Of a DNA stretch of 17,680 nucleotides, positions 6,416-13,877 are shown piece by piece. Every line of letters starts with the position of its first letter. Position 1 is the first letter of the stretch. The notes beneath the pieces are model-generated. The model was not told the origin of the DNA and did not search any database. It saw nothing but the letters and a program-made list of their open reading frames with translations. Where the stretch lies: assembly GCA_041667045.1 (NCBI GenBank), contig JBAYFS010000027.1, positions 1 to 17,680 of the forward strand, read 5' to 3'. Both the position numbers and the translations under genes were made by a program. This DNA comes from JAQVSV01 sp041667045. Its GTDB lineage: Bacteria; Elusimicrobiota; Elusimicrobia; Elusimicrobiales; Elusimicrobiaceae.

Positions 6416-6433
6416 CCCGGACTTTTGTCCGGG
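6416..6433 (+). promoter_or_regulatory. Intercistronic hairpin between anti-sigma and Met-rich protein genes
   Basis: Perfect inverted repeat CCCGGAC/GTCCGGG with a TTTT loop, starting just after the anti-sigma stop codon and ending about 8 bases before the AGAGGTGA Shine-Dalgarno of the next gene. No T-run follows on the plus strand, so it is not a simple terminator. It may stabilise the downstream mRNA or mark a processing site (inference). Confidence 0.45.
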
Positions 6434-6454
6434 ATAAAAAAGAGGTGAATCAAC

Positions 6455-7246
6455 ATGAAAAAAGTTATATTGGCGTTAGCAGTGGTGTTTGGGGTATATT
6501 CGGCGGCGGTTTACGCGCAGGATTATTCTTCCGCAAAACCGGACGCTGTTCCGGAAGCCGGAAGTCCAGCGATGGATGACGAGGATTTCCCCGCCCCTCC
6601 TCCGGCGGATGACGATGACGGGATTGCCCCGGGCAGACGGCACGGCGGCGGGCCGGATATGGATAAGCGCGGGCCGGGCAAAGGCCGCGACGGCAAAAAA
6701 ATGAAGGGTATGGGCGCGCCAGGCGGCATGAAAGCCATGCACGGCGGGATGGGCTCAATGATGGGCGGCGGCATGGGCGGCAATATGCCGTTTATGGAAG
6801 AAATGGAGAAAAAAGTCCTAAAAGCCGTAGAAAAACAGGACAAGGCTTTTTCCGGCGAACTTAAGGCGCTCAAAGAAGACAACCACATGCTGTATATGAA
6901 AATAATGCCGAAACTGGGACATCTGGTGTTCATGGGCAAAATGACTGAGGACAAGGATGCCGTGGGTTTGGGTATTGATATGGCAAAAAATACCATTCAG
7001 GAAGAAGACCTGGTGAAGCAGTATGGTCAGGCTAAAGGCGGAGACAAGGACGCTATCCGCAAAAAACTCAGCGACAGCATTTCGGCCCAGTTCGACCTGA
7101 AGGTGAAATTGGACGAAAAGCGGATTAAGGAAGTGGAAAAACAGCTTGCCGAACTCAAGGACAAGGCTAAAGTTCGCAAGGAGAACAAAAAGACCATAGT
7201 CAGCGACCGCGTGGCGGAACTGCTTGGCGAAAAAATGAAATGGTAA
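6455..7246 (+). CDS. Secreted Met/Gly-rich coiled-coil protein linked to ECF sigma operon
   Basis: The 263-residue protein has a clear Sec signal peptide (MKKVILALAVVFGVYSAAVYA, cleavage after A21 before QD). An acidic Asp/Pro region follows (about 38-57), then a basic Gly/Lys stretch (58-85), then a Met/Gly-rich block (83-117) with eleven Met and one His. The rest (about 115-263) is charged and helical, probably coiled coil, with more Met between 145 and 163. Met-rich periplasmic segments bind Cu(I) or Ag(I) in several known proteins, and helical stress proteins such as CpxP, Spy and CnrX are regulated by or act with envelope sensors. No LTxxQ repeat is seen, so membership of the CpxP/Spy family is not shown. 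Its place after the sigma/anti-sigma pair suggests it is a target or modulator of that system. A strong AGAGGTGA Shine-Dalgarno precedes ATG 6455. Confidence 0.8.
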   Translation: MKKVILALAVVFGVYSAAVYAQDYSSAKPDAVPEAGSPAMDDEDFPAPPPADDDDGIAPGRRHGGGPDMDKRGPGKGRDGKKMKGMGAPGGMKAMHGGMGSMMGGGMGGNMPFMEEMEKKVLKAVEKQDKAFSGELKALKEDNHMLYMKIMPKLGHLVFMGKMTEDKDAVGLGIDMAKNTIQEEDLVKQYGQAKGGDKDAIRKKLSDSISAQFDLKVKLDEKRIKEVEKQLAELKDKAKVRKENKKTIVSDRVAELLGEKMKW

Positions 7247-7276
7247 AAAACCAAGATTGATTCTTTTCCCTCAAAA

Positions 7277-7306
7277 AAAACGCCCGCAATCGCTTGCGGG
7301 CGTTTT
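7277..7306. terminator. Bidirectional terminator between Met-rich protein and ACT-domain genes
   Basis: Perfect 13-bp stem AAAACGCCCGCAA/TTGCGGGCGTTTT with a TCGC loop. T-runs follow on both strands, eight T residues on the minus strand. It lies between two convergent genes and can serve both. Confidence 0.9.
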
Positions 7307-7328
7307 CCGTTTCAGGGTTTTTTTGGTT

Positions 7329-7745
7329 TTACAAATCGTTCGCCAGCGGGCTGCTGTCTAGCACGGCTTTTGCTTTTTCGATATTGTTCACGGTTAAGAG
7401 AAGTCTTGTTTTCCCGCCCGGGATGGCGGTTCCGTAAATGGTGGACATGTTTATTCCGGCCTGGCCCAGTATTTCGCTTATTATCTGAAGCTGGCCCGGT
7501 TTGTCCGGCAACTGGACAGAGAGTATGGCGGTTTCTATCGTGGTGTGTCCGGCGGAGGTGATGAGACTGCTCAGTTTGTCGCCGCCTTCCAAGACGATGC
7601 GGACCACGCCCGAATCGTCGCTTATTTCCGAGGATATGCCGGCGATGTTGACGTTGTTGTCATGGAATATTTTAAGAAATTTGCTCAAGATCCCCGGTTT
7701 ATTGGGGAGAAAAACGCTGTACTGTCTGAGAATTTCTATGGGCAT
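7329..7745 (-). CDS. Tandem ACT-domain protein
   Basis: The 138-residue protein consists of two ACT domains and nothing else. The first (about 5-65) begins LRQYSVFLPNKPGILSKFLK, and the second (about 70-135) begins ILSVQLPDKPGQLQIISEIL. The repeated (N/D)KPG at the first loop is the ligand-contact signature. ACT domains bind small molecules, often amino acids, and regulate enzymes or transcription. Stand-alone double-ACT proteins of this size are common, but their ligand is usually unknown. No amino-acid biosynthesis gene is adjacent. AGAGG lies 7-8 bases before the ATG, and an extended -10 promoter candidate lies about 36 bases upstream. A shared terminator follows the stop. Confidence 0.85.
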   Translation of the reverse strand: MPIEILRQYSVFLPNKPGILSKFLKIFHDNNVNIAGISSEISDDSGVVRIVLEGGDKLSSLITSAGHTTIETAILSVQLPDKPGQLQIISEILGQAGINMSTIYGTAIPGGKTRLLLTVNNIEKAKAVLDSSPLANDL

Positions 7746-7781
7746 TGCAAACCTCTGGAATTAAATTTTGACGATAGGATA

Positions 7782-7790
7782 ATTATACCA
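7782..7790 (-). promoter_or_regulatory. Extended -10 promoter candidate of ACT-domain gene
   Basis: Read on the minus strand it is TGGTATAAT, a perfect extended -10. It ends 36 bases before ATG 7745, leaving room for a normal leader with a Shine-Dalgarno. A second TATAAT lies further upstream (plus strand 7811-7816). No good -35 is seen for either. Confidence 0.5.
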
Positions 7791-7881
7791 AAGTGCGCCC
7801 GTAGGGCGGGATTATAAAAACTTCAGGGTGATTGCTTTTGTGCCGCCGTGCCCCGCTGTGCGTGCGATGAGGATGGCATTA

Positions 7882-7899
7882 TATTGTCTTTAGACAATA
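7882..7899. repeat. Perfect inverted repeat, possible operator
   Basis: TATTGTCT and AGACAATA, 8-bp arms separated by TT, in the gap between the ACT-domain gene promoter and the 3' end of the PorV-like gene. It lacks a T-run, so it is a poor terminator. An operator about 95 bases upstream of the ACT gene -10, or an mRNA 3' hairpin of the PorV-like gene, are both possible. Confidence 0.35.
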
Positions 7900-7954
7900 G
7901 CCGTTGATATGAGAAACGGGTTAATGTGGAATGCTTTGCGCGAGCGGCGGGAAA

Positions 7955-8851
7955 TCAAAACTTGTACAAAAGGGAGAAGCGATGGGCTTTGCCAAGATCG
8001 CCGAAAAAAGTCAGCGCGTAATCGAGAGTCAGGCTGGCGATTCCGAAGCCGCAGCCGGCGGACAGGCCGCTTAAACCGGGGACATCGGAAGCGGTGCGGG
8101 AATTGTAGCCCAAACGGCCCGCTATGGAAAGCGAATCCATCCGCGCCGCGTATTCCACACCGGCGGCCAGATATTTATTCCCGGCTTTCGGCAGGCCCGC
8201 TTCGGCGGTGAGCAGAAATTCCGGCGTTAGCCGCGCGGCCGCGCCCCCTCTCACGAGGAACGGCAAATCCTCATTGTCTCGTTCGTATTGAATCCGCGCG
8301 CCGATATTCGCGGCTGTCACGGCGAAACGGACTTTATCAAGGTAATAAGGCGTAGCCAGCCCGAAATCAAACGCGTACGCGTCAGCCGACGCCATGATAC
8401 GCGAATGTATGTATTTCGCCGCGCCGCCCAGGCTGTAGCCTTCGCCGAGCGCGCGCCCGTAGGCCAAGACAAAAGCCGTGTCAACCTGGCTAAACGAGCC
8501 GATATCGGCGCCTGTATCGTCGAACTCCGTCATATCTCCGCTGGAAAACCGCTGTATGCCTAAAGCAAAAGCGTTGGGGCCGGACTTTACGGAAGCGGCC
8601 GCGAAATCATAACTTGTTCCCTCAAGATAGGACGCGTGCATAAGCGCGGCGGAATTGCCCGGTGCCGCGGAAAGCAGGGCGGGATTCCAGTAAAGCGCGG
8701 TGGCGTCGTCGGCCGCGGCGGTGAACGCTTCGCCCATGGCGACGGAACGCGCTCCGGCGGGCAGGCGCAAAAACGGCAAAGCGCTGGTGTCCGCGCCGCT
8801 AGCCGCGGGCGGAACAGCCGCCAGCACAAGAACCAATAAAATTTTCCGCAT
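7955..8851 (-). CDS. PorV/PorQ-family outer-membrane beta-barrel protein
   Basis: The 298-residue protein has a Sec signal peptide (MRKILLVLVLAAVPPAASGA, cleavage after A20). It then has the family signature LPAGARSVAMGEAFTA followed by DDATALYWNPA (about 30-58), alternating beta-strand sequence throughout, and a C-terminal Phe (SLLYKF) as expected for a barrel inserted by the BAM machinery. In Bacteroidota, PorV carries type IX substrates with C-terminal signal domains at the outer surface, and PorQ-like relatives are found in many other diderms. ATG 8851 is preferred over the GTG at 8863 because AAAGGTGA lies 8 bases before it. The upstream gene stops 8 bases earlier, so this barrel is co-translated with the giant protease that carries a CTD-like tail. 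Confidence 0.87.
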   Translation of the reverse strand: MRKILLVLVLAAVPPAASGADTSALPFLRLPAGARSVAMGEAFTAAADDATALYWNPALLSAAPGNSAALMHASYLEGTSYDFAAASVKSGPNAFALGIQRFSSGDMTEFDDTGADIGSFSQVDTAFVLAYGRALGEGYSLGGAAKYIHSRIMASADAYAFDFGLATPYYLDKVRFAVTAANIGARIQYERDNEDLPFLVRGGAAARLTPEFLLTAEAGLPKAGNKYLAAGVEYAARMDSLSIAGRLGYNSRTASDVPGLSGLSAGCGFGIASLTLDYALTFFGDLGKAHRFSLLYKF

Positions 8852-8859
8852 AGCCGCCG

Positions 8860-11800
8860 TCACCTTTGCACCGCCACCTTTATTATTTTAGACGCGCCTC
8901 CGCCTTCCAGCCGGACGATATAAGTGCCGCTCGCGGCGTTATTGCCGCCTCCGTCTTTTCCGTCCCATACGGCCAGGCCGTTGCCGTCGGCGGAAACAGT
9001 GCGCACCAGCTCGCCCAGAATAGTGAAAATCTTTATCGTGGTGTAGGCGGGCATATTGGTAAAATTAATTTTCTCATACAGTGGCCCTTTCGACGGGCGC
9101 AGCGGATTGGGATAATATTTCATATCCGCCAGATCCACCGCCGGGCTGGCCTGCATTATCTGGAAAAGCGAAAAATGGCTGGTCTGGCACATTACTTTGC
9201 GCAAAACGGAATCGGCGTTACAGCCGGTAAGCGGCACCCATACCGTGCGCTGTGAATCGTAGCGCGCGATGATGAGGTTCGCCTCCTCAAGTCCCGAAAC
9301 ATCGCCCGGCAGATAGCTTAGCGTAAGCGCAACAGGCCGTTGCGGCTGAAGCGGTTTATCAAGCGAAATCTCCATAGCCACATGCGCCGCGCGCAGGAGG
9401 CCGCCTGCTGGCGGCACGTAGGACGGCGAAGAAATGACCATAGCCACATTCTCGCCGAACGCGCCGGCGGGCACTTCCACTTTAATCGGGCCGGACGGGC
9501 CGTTATACGTTACAACAGTGTCGGCATTCGGCGTTATTATTGTCCCCGTTTCCGCGTTGACGGTGAACGCGCCCGAAAGCGTAACGCTGGAACCGTAAGG
9601 AGAAATTATCGCCACGTCCCAGACTCCGGCGGCGGCGTTGGTTATGTCAAAAGAGCAGGTGGAAACCGAGGGGCTTTGCGCGGTGAACCCCGTGGCGGTT
9701 ATGGCGGCCTGGCCCGCCCGCACAAGCGTGACGGTGGAGCCGTAAAGAAATTTATCGCCGCCAAGCGTTATGCTTACAACGCCGCCGCTGCTGTAGGCCA
9801 CCGAAGGCGAAACGGAAGTCAGCTCCGGCGTGGATATAGTGACGGTGAACGCGGCGGGAAGCGTTGCCGTTTTGCCGTCAATATTTACCGCCTGCACGTC
9901 CCATACGCCGGGCGTGGCGTTCCATGTCGGCAAAGTGCAGGCAAGTCTGACAGTGCTTACAACCGTGCCGGTGCATGATATGGTGGTATAGCCGGAACGC
10001 ACAAGCTTTATCGCGGCATTAGCTTCAAAACCGGTGCCCGCAAGGTCTGAAAGATAAACATTCCCACCGTTATTGGCGGTGGCGAGCGACACGGCGGATA
10101 CCGTCGGGGTGGCGTAAGACACGGTGAACGCTATCGGCATAAAGGCGCTTTTCCCGTTGGAATTGGTGACCACTAAATCCCACTGCCCCGCCTTCGCGCC
10201 GGTCACCGGCAGGGTGCAGGTAATGCTTGAGGAACTTAGCACGGTTATGCCTGAGGCGCTTATATCGGCATAGCCGGCGCGGGCAAGTTTGACCTGAGTT
10301 CCCGCAAGAAAACCCGTGCCGGAAATAGTTACCCCCGCCGAGGCATTGTTAATTCCCGCCCGTGGCGACACCGCCATGGGCAAAGGAGTGCCCTCATCAA
10401 ACCGCGCAATAAACTGTTCCGAAGTATAATCACCAGTGGCATTGCCACCCGGGAACAAAATTCGCCCGCTTTTGAGCAATACCATTCTGTCCGAACCATG
10501 ATCTCCATAGGTATTGTCGGCGTAACGCCACAAGGAATCGCCGGGGTAAAACATCTGAAAATTGCGGTCGTTAGAATTCAGAACCCTGCCGTCCGGCAAA
10601 ACTATGGCGCTGACGCTATGGCTGATGTCTTTTAAAGTCAGCTCCGGTTCCCACAGGCCGGTGGCGGGATTGAAGATTTGAGCGGTCGTGCCGCCGTCAC
10701 TGTCAATCACCATGGCTTTGCTGTTGCGCAACAGCACGGCCGCAGCCCGCGCGTGGGCGGAAGCCATGTCGGCTATGGCGGTCCAGCTGTTGTCCGCCGG
10801 ATTGAAAATTTCCGCCGTTTTAGCGGCTAACTCGCTTCCCCCGGCTACAAGCACGCGTCCGTCCCGCAACAATACCGCGGCAGGCGAAATACGCGCCACA
10901 TTCATGTCTGCCGCCGGAACCCAGAGCCGGCTTGCGGGGTCATAAATTTCAGCACGAACGTCGGGGAGCGCGTATTGGCCGCCGCAGGCCAGAATCCTGC
11001 CGTCGGCAAGCGGAGTTATGGTCCGTTGATAATAGAAAAATTTCATGCGCCCCAGCGCGGGGGTCCACAGTCCGGTTTCCGGGTTGTATATTTCGGCGGG
11101 ACCGGCGGCGGTTTCGGGCGCGAACACCGTTCCGTCCGGCAGCACCGTTAATGTGAAAGAGTTGCGGGCGGAAGCCATGTCGCCGGACGCGCTCCAGACG
11201 CCGGTGCCCGGATCATATATTTCCGAACTGGTAAAAGACACCCCGGTATTCGGGTCCCAACCGCCGGCCGTCAACACCCTGCCGTCAGGCAAAAGCGCCG
11301 TGCCCGTATACACGCGCCGGCTGATGTTTGGCCCGGCTCCCGTCCAGGACTTTCGCACCGCGAACGCGTTTGAAAGCGAAGCATCCCAACCGTCGGGATT
11401 TATAACCGTAACCGTGAAAGAAGATTCCAGCTGGTAATCCGCCCATACCACGGCCTCAATATGCCCGGAATCAACAAAAGTAACCGTGCCCACTTCCAAA
11501 TTGCCGGCGGATGAGGATACTATTACCGTCGCTCCCGCTAGAAAATTCGATCCCGAAATTGTCATATCCACATAATTGTTGTTATAAGTGGAAACGGGAG
11601 AAACCGACGCCAGAGTTGGCGGCGGGTTTCCGGTTGTAACCGCGAAGGAATTGGTGGACGCGCAAAGCTGACCGTCGCCATTGGTTATGATTATAGTCCA
11701 ATAACCGCCGTCCGCGCCGGACAGCGGAAAAACGCAGGTTAACTCGGTTGATGACATAACGGTTACGGACGAAGCCGTTATATCCGACTTGCCCTCCCGC

Positions 11801-13584
11801 GTCAGGCGCGCCGTTGCGGTTCCGGCAAAATTATGGCCCGTAACGGTAACGGATACTGCGCCGGTATTGGCTCCCTGCGTCGGCGAAAAATATGAGATTT
11901 CCGGCGGACTGGCAATCACTATAAAGCCGCCGGGCAGGGCCGCGGAACTCGAGTCTGGATTGACTACGGAAACCGTCCATGTGCCCGTGGCGGCCGCAAC
12001 CAGATTGAATTTGCAGGTTATTTTGCCGGAGTTAAGCACGGCCAGTTCGGTCGCGATGATATCCGCCTGCGTCTGGCGAGTAAGCCTGGCGGTTGCGCCG
12101 GGCTGGAAATTGGCTCCGGTTATCTCCACCGTGAAGGTTGTGGAATCGGCGCACACACCGGGCAAAATGGCGGAGATTGCGGGCAGATCCGAATCGCTGG
12201 TGAGCGCTTTAATCGGCACAGCATTATCACTGTCGAAGGTGGCCGCGTCGGTCCAGTCTAAGCCGTCTTCGCTTACAAAACTTCTGCCCGAGACTTTCGC
12301 GCCCGCGCTTAAAGAAACGGGTTCCGTATAGGAGGGATTCACCAGTTTTATCACGGTTGAAAATTTTGTTCCCGCGGCCATCGCCACGGGTTCCGGCAGT
12401 GAAACCACATGATAGCCGGTGAAATGCAGGGTGCCGCTGGAAACGGATGCCGGCACGCCGCTAACCGGACTTGTGCCAACGTTGAGGTAAACGTAGGCTT
12501 CATAAGCGGTGTCTATATCATTATTGTAAAAGCCGACAGCCGAAAGCGCTTCTGTCCGCGTGGAAGTGAAAATATTTGCCATCCATGCGGTTGTGGAGTC
12601 ATAACCCATACTGGAAGAAAGTTCCGAATCGTACTGATAAATGCCGGTTTTAGTCCAGGACGATTCCGCCACTCCGAACACCATAGCGGAGTCATAGCCC
12701 ATGTACTTGTCATAGTAAGAAACATAAAAATAACCGTTTTCGCCCCAATCGGCCGACCAGCTGTTTTTGAGGATGAACGCGCCATTGCCGGGAGGCGGAA
12801 CATTGAATTTGCTTTTATCGAAATCATCGTCCCAGCCAACCAGTTCGACGGCGTGCCCGCCATCTATAAACATTCCCTTTGCAAAATAAAAGGAGTGATA
12901 TGTGTCATTATAAGCCTCTTCGCTCCACGCAAACCCGATGCTCATGCCTCCGAAATTAACTATGGCCCATTTCAGGTTATCGTTATCAAGCGGCCCGGAG
13001 CGATTGGGAATATCAAAACTTTCCAGCACATGCTTTTGCACCGTTAAGCCCGGAGGCGAGATATAGGAACTTGTGCTATACGGATCGTCGGTTGCGTTTA
13101 CAGGCCCCTGCCATGAGGCAAAATAATTTTGCGACGTGCTGAAAAAACCGCCGCCGCAGTGAGCGGGGCCGAGAGTGTTTTTGAGATTGTTTTCAGAAAA
13201 GGAGCGGTTTTCCGAAAGCAGTAGCACGGATTCCAGCGCGGCCATGGACGCGAACGCCCAGCAGGAACCGCAATTGCCTTGGTCTTTTACCGGTGTGACC
13301 TTGCCGATGTCGCGCAGGTCATATTTGCGGGCATAGCCCTGTTTGCGTATGCCTAGCGGGATGATTGATTTGCCTTTGAGATGCTCCAGCGAATAGGGCG
13401 AGGGAATATACCCCAGCCCGTGCCCGTCTTTGGTAACAGTCTGTATTTTGCCGGCGGCTTTATCTTCAAGATACTGTGTGTATGCGGGATTAACCGGCGC
13501 GTACTGCACTTCCTTAGCCGACCCCACTGTACAGTGAAGAAGGAAAATCGCAATTGCCGCCGTAAAGAGAATGTTTCGCCGCAT
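8860..13584 (-). CDS. Giant secreted papain-family protease with lectin-like, IPT/TIG, kelch-type and FlgD/CTD-like domains
   Basis: The 1574-residue protein has these parts in order. Signal peptide 1-23 (cleavage after GSA). Papain-family (C1A) protease at about 80-310, with Q102, nucleophile C108 (DQGNCGSCWAF), H244 (DGGHAVELVGW) and N274 (LKNSWSADWGENGYF), all catalytic residues kept. A lectin-like beta domain of the type that follows bacterial and archaeal C1A domains (about 312-462). Three IPT/TIG-like Ig repeats (466-747). A kelch/galactose-oxidase-like propeller with recurring LPDGRVLxAGG and AEIYDPxTGxW motifs (about 750-1065). Three more IPT/TIG repeats (1070-1344). A beta domain with ZU5-like features (1345-1478). 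A FlgD/type A CTD-like end (1479-1574: YYPNPLRPS, then GTYIVRLEGG and KIIKVAVQR). It is likely exported and shown or released at the cell surface. The PorV-like gene follows directly. No Shine-Dalgarno is seen; the start is fixed by the signal peptide. Confidence 0.92.
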   Translation of the reverse strand: MRRNILFTAAIAIFLLHCTVGSAKEVQYAPVNPAYTQYLEDKAAGKIQTVTKDGHGLGYIPSPYSLEHLKGKSIIPLGIRKQGYARKYDLRDIGKVTPVKDQGNCGSCWAFASMAALESVLLLSENRSFSENNLKNTLGPAHCGGGFFSTSQNYFASWQGPVNATDDPYSTSSYISPPGLTVQKHVLESFDIPNRSGPLDNDNLKWAIVNFGGMSIGFAWSEEAYNDTYHSFYFAKGMFIDGGHAVELVGWDDDFDKSKFNVPPPGNGAFILKNSWSADWGENGYFYVSYYDKYMGYDSAMVFGVAESSWTKTGIYQYDSELSSSMGYDSTTAWMANIFTSTRTEALSAVGFYNNDIDTAYEAYVYLNVGTSPVSGVPASVSSGTLHFTGYHVVSLPEPVAMAAGTKFSTVIKLVNPSYTEPVSLSAGAKVSGRSFVSEDGLDWTDAATFDSDNAVPIKALTSDSDLPAISAILPGVCADSTTFTVEITGANFQPGATARLTRQTQADIIATELAVLNSGKITCKFNLVAAATGTWTVSVVNPDSSSAALPGGFIVIASPPEISYFSPTQGANTGAVSVTVTGHNFAGTATARLTREGKSDITASSVTVMSSTELTCVFPLSGADGGYWTIIITNGDGQLCASTNSFAVTTGNPPPTLASVSPVSTYNNNYVDMTISGSNFLAGATVIVSSSAGNLEVGTVTFVDSGHIEAVVWADYQLESSFTVTVINPDGWDASLSNAFAVRKSWTGAGPNISRRVYTGTALLPDGRVLTAGGWDPNTGVSFTSSEIYDPGTGVWSASGDMASARNSFTLTVLPDGTVFAPETAAGPAEIYNPETGLWTPALGRMKFFYYQRTITPLADGRILACGGQYALPDVRAEIYDPASRLWVPAADMNVARISPAAVLLRDGRVLVAGGSELAAKTAEIFNPADNSWTAIADMASAHARAAAVLLRNSKAMVIDSDGGTTAQIFNPATGLWEPELTLKDISHSVSAIVLPDGRVLNSNDRNFQMFYPGDSLWRYADNTYGDHGSDRMVLLKSGRILFPGGNATGDYTSEQFIARFDEGTPLPMAVSPRAGINNASAGVTISGTGFLAGTQVKLARAGYADISASGITVLSSSSITCTLPVTGAKAGQWDLVVTNSNGKSAFMPIAFTVSYATPTVSAVSLATANNGGNVYLSDLAGTGFEANAAIKLVRSGYTTISCTGTVVSTVRLACTLPTWNATPGVWDVQAVNIDGKTATLPAAFTVTISTPELTSVSPSVAYSSGGVVSITLGGDKFLYGSTVTLVRAGQAAITATGFTAQSPSVSTCSFDITNAAAGVWDVAIISPYGSSVTLSGAFTVNAETGTIITPNADTVVTYNGPSGPIKVEVPAGAFGENVAMVISSPSYVPPAGGLLRAAHVAMEISLDKPLQPQRPVALTLSYLPGDVSGLEEANLIIARYDSQRTVWVPLTGCNADSVLRKVMCQTSHFSLFQIMQASPAVDLADMKYYPNPLRPSKGPLYEKINFTNMPAYTTIKIFTILGELVRTVSADGNGLAVWDGKDGGGNNAASGTYIVRLEGGGASKIIKVAVQR

Positions 13585-13588
13585 GTAT

Positions 13589-13607
13589 TATGTTAACCGA
13601 TAACATA
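13589..13607. promoter_or_regulatory. Inverted repeat operator candidate just upstream of protease gene
   Basis: TATGTTA and TAACATA, perfect 7-bp arms around ACCGA, start 5 bases before the protease ATG (13584, minus strand). The site falls where a promoter -10 or the start of the leader would be, so a bound protein would block expression. Function is inferred from position only. Confidence 0.35.
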
Positions 13608-13654
13608 GTAAAAAACAATAGCATTAACAGATAATATAGTAAGAAATAATAGCA
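13593..13654. repeat. Two 31-bp tandem repeats upstream of protease gene
   Basis: Two adjacent 31-base units (13593-13623 and 13624-13654) match at 27 of 31 positions, and the first 7 bases of a third unit (TTAACAG) follow at 13655-13661. They are AT-rich, unlike the surrounding genes, and end 8 bases before the protease start. Each unit has -10-like TATATT or TATGTT sequence on the minus strand. They may be operator repeats or a duplicated promoter. Confidence 0.7.
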
Positions 13655-13656
13655 TT

Positions 13657-13851
13657 AACAGAAAGCGCAATCAGTGATTCTGACCCTGTGATCCCTTTTC
13701 TGAACAACTTAATATGTCAGCGTTTTCTTGTATCCAAGCGACATGTTGAGAAACTGGAAGAACAAATTTTGCAAAACCATCGTATTTTACCAGTGGTAGT
13801 GTGTCCCCGCTGTTGTATGGCATTCCCGCGTGTTGGACAGTGTTTTTTCAT
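13657..13851 (-). pseudogene. Decayed transposase N-terminal fragment (zinc-ribbon, IS1249/IS256-like or similar)
   Basis: Starting at ATG 13851 on the minus strand, 44 codons read MKKHCPTRGNAIQQRGHT, then TTGKIRWFCKICSSSF and RLDTRKR, up to TGA at 13717-13719. The same frame continues past the stop as HIKLFRKGITGSESLIALS. This fits the N-terminus of zinc-ribbon transposases: CPxCG, Q-x-x-GHT-x-x-G-x-x-RW-x-C-x-x-C-x-x-SF, then LF-x-x-WITG-x-x-SL. Decay shows in the expected Cys at residue 8 now Arg (CGC), Trp in WITG now Gly (GGG), the in-frame stop, and loss of all of the catalytic domain. The family name is uncertain; a degraded insertion sequence is the firm part. The fragment lies between the giant protease and the TYYPSPYGSY protein, and its 3' end merges into the 31-bp repeats. 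Confidence 0.75.
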
Positions 13852-13853
13852 CT

Positions 13854-13877
13854 GATTAGACTAACAAAAGTCTAATC
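13854..13877. repeat. Perfect 9-bp inverted repeat at transposase remnant start
   Basis: GATTAGACT and AGTCTAATC separated by AACAAA, 2 bases before the ATG of the transposase remnant on the minus strand. In insertion sequences a hairpin over the transposase start often shields it from outside transcription. It may be a relic of that or part of the element end. Confidence 0.45.

Noticed and set aside
9340..9978. 212-codon plus-strand frame inside the giant protease gene
   Set aside because: Low-quality Arg/Gly-rich shadow frame; the minus strand is continuous through IPT and ZU5-like domains here.
11789..13047. Long plus-strand frames (180 and 212 codons) opposite the protease
   Set aside because: Caused by codon bias of the long opposite gene; no ribosome binding site, no motif, and catalytic and IPT residues lie on the minus strand.
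13593..13654. CRISPR array
   Set aside because: The units are directly tandem with no spacers, and there are only two full copies.
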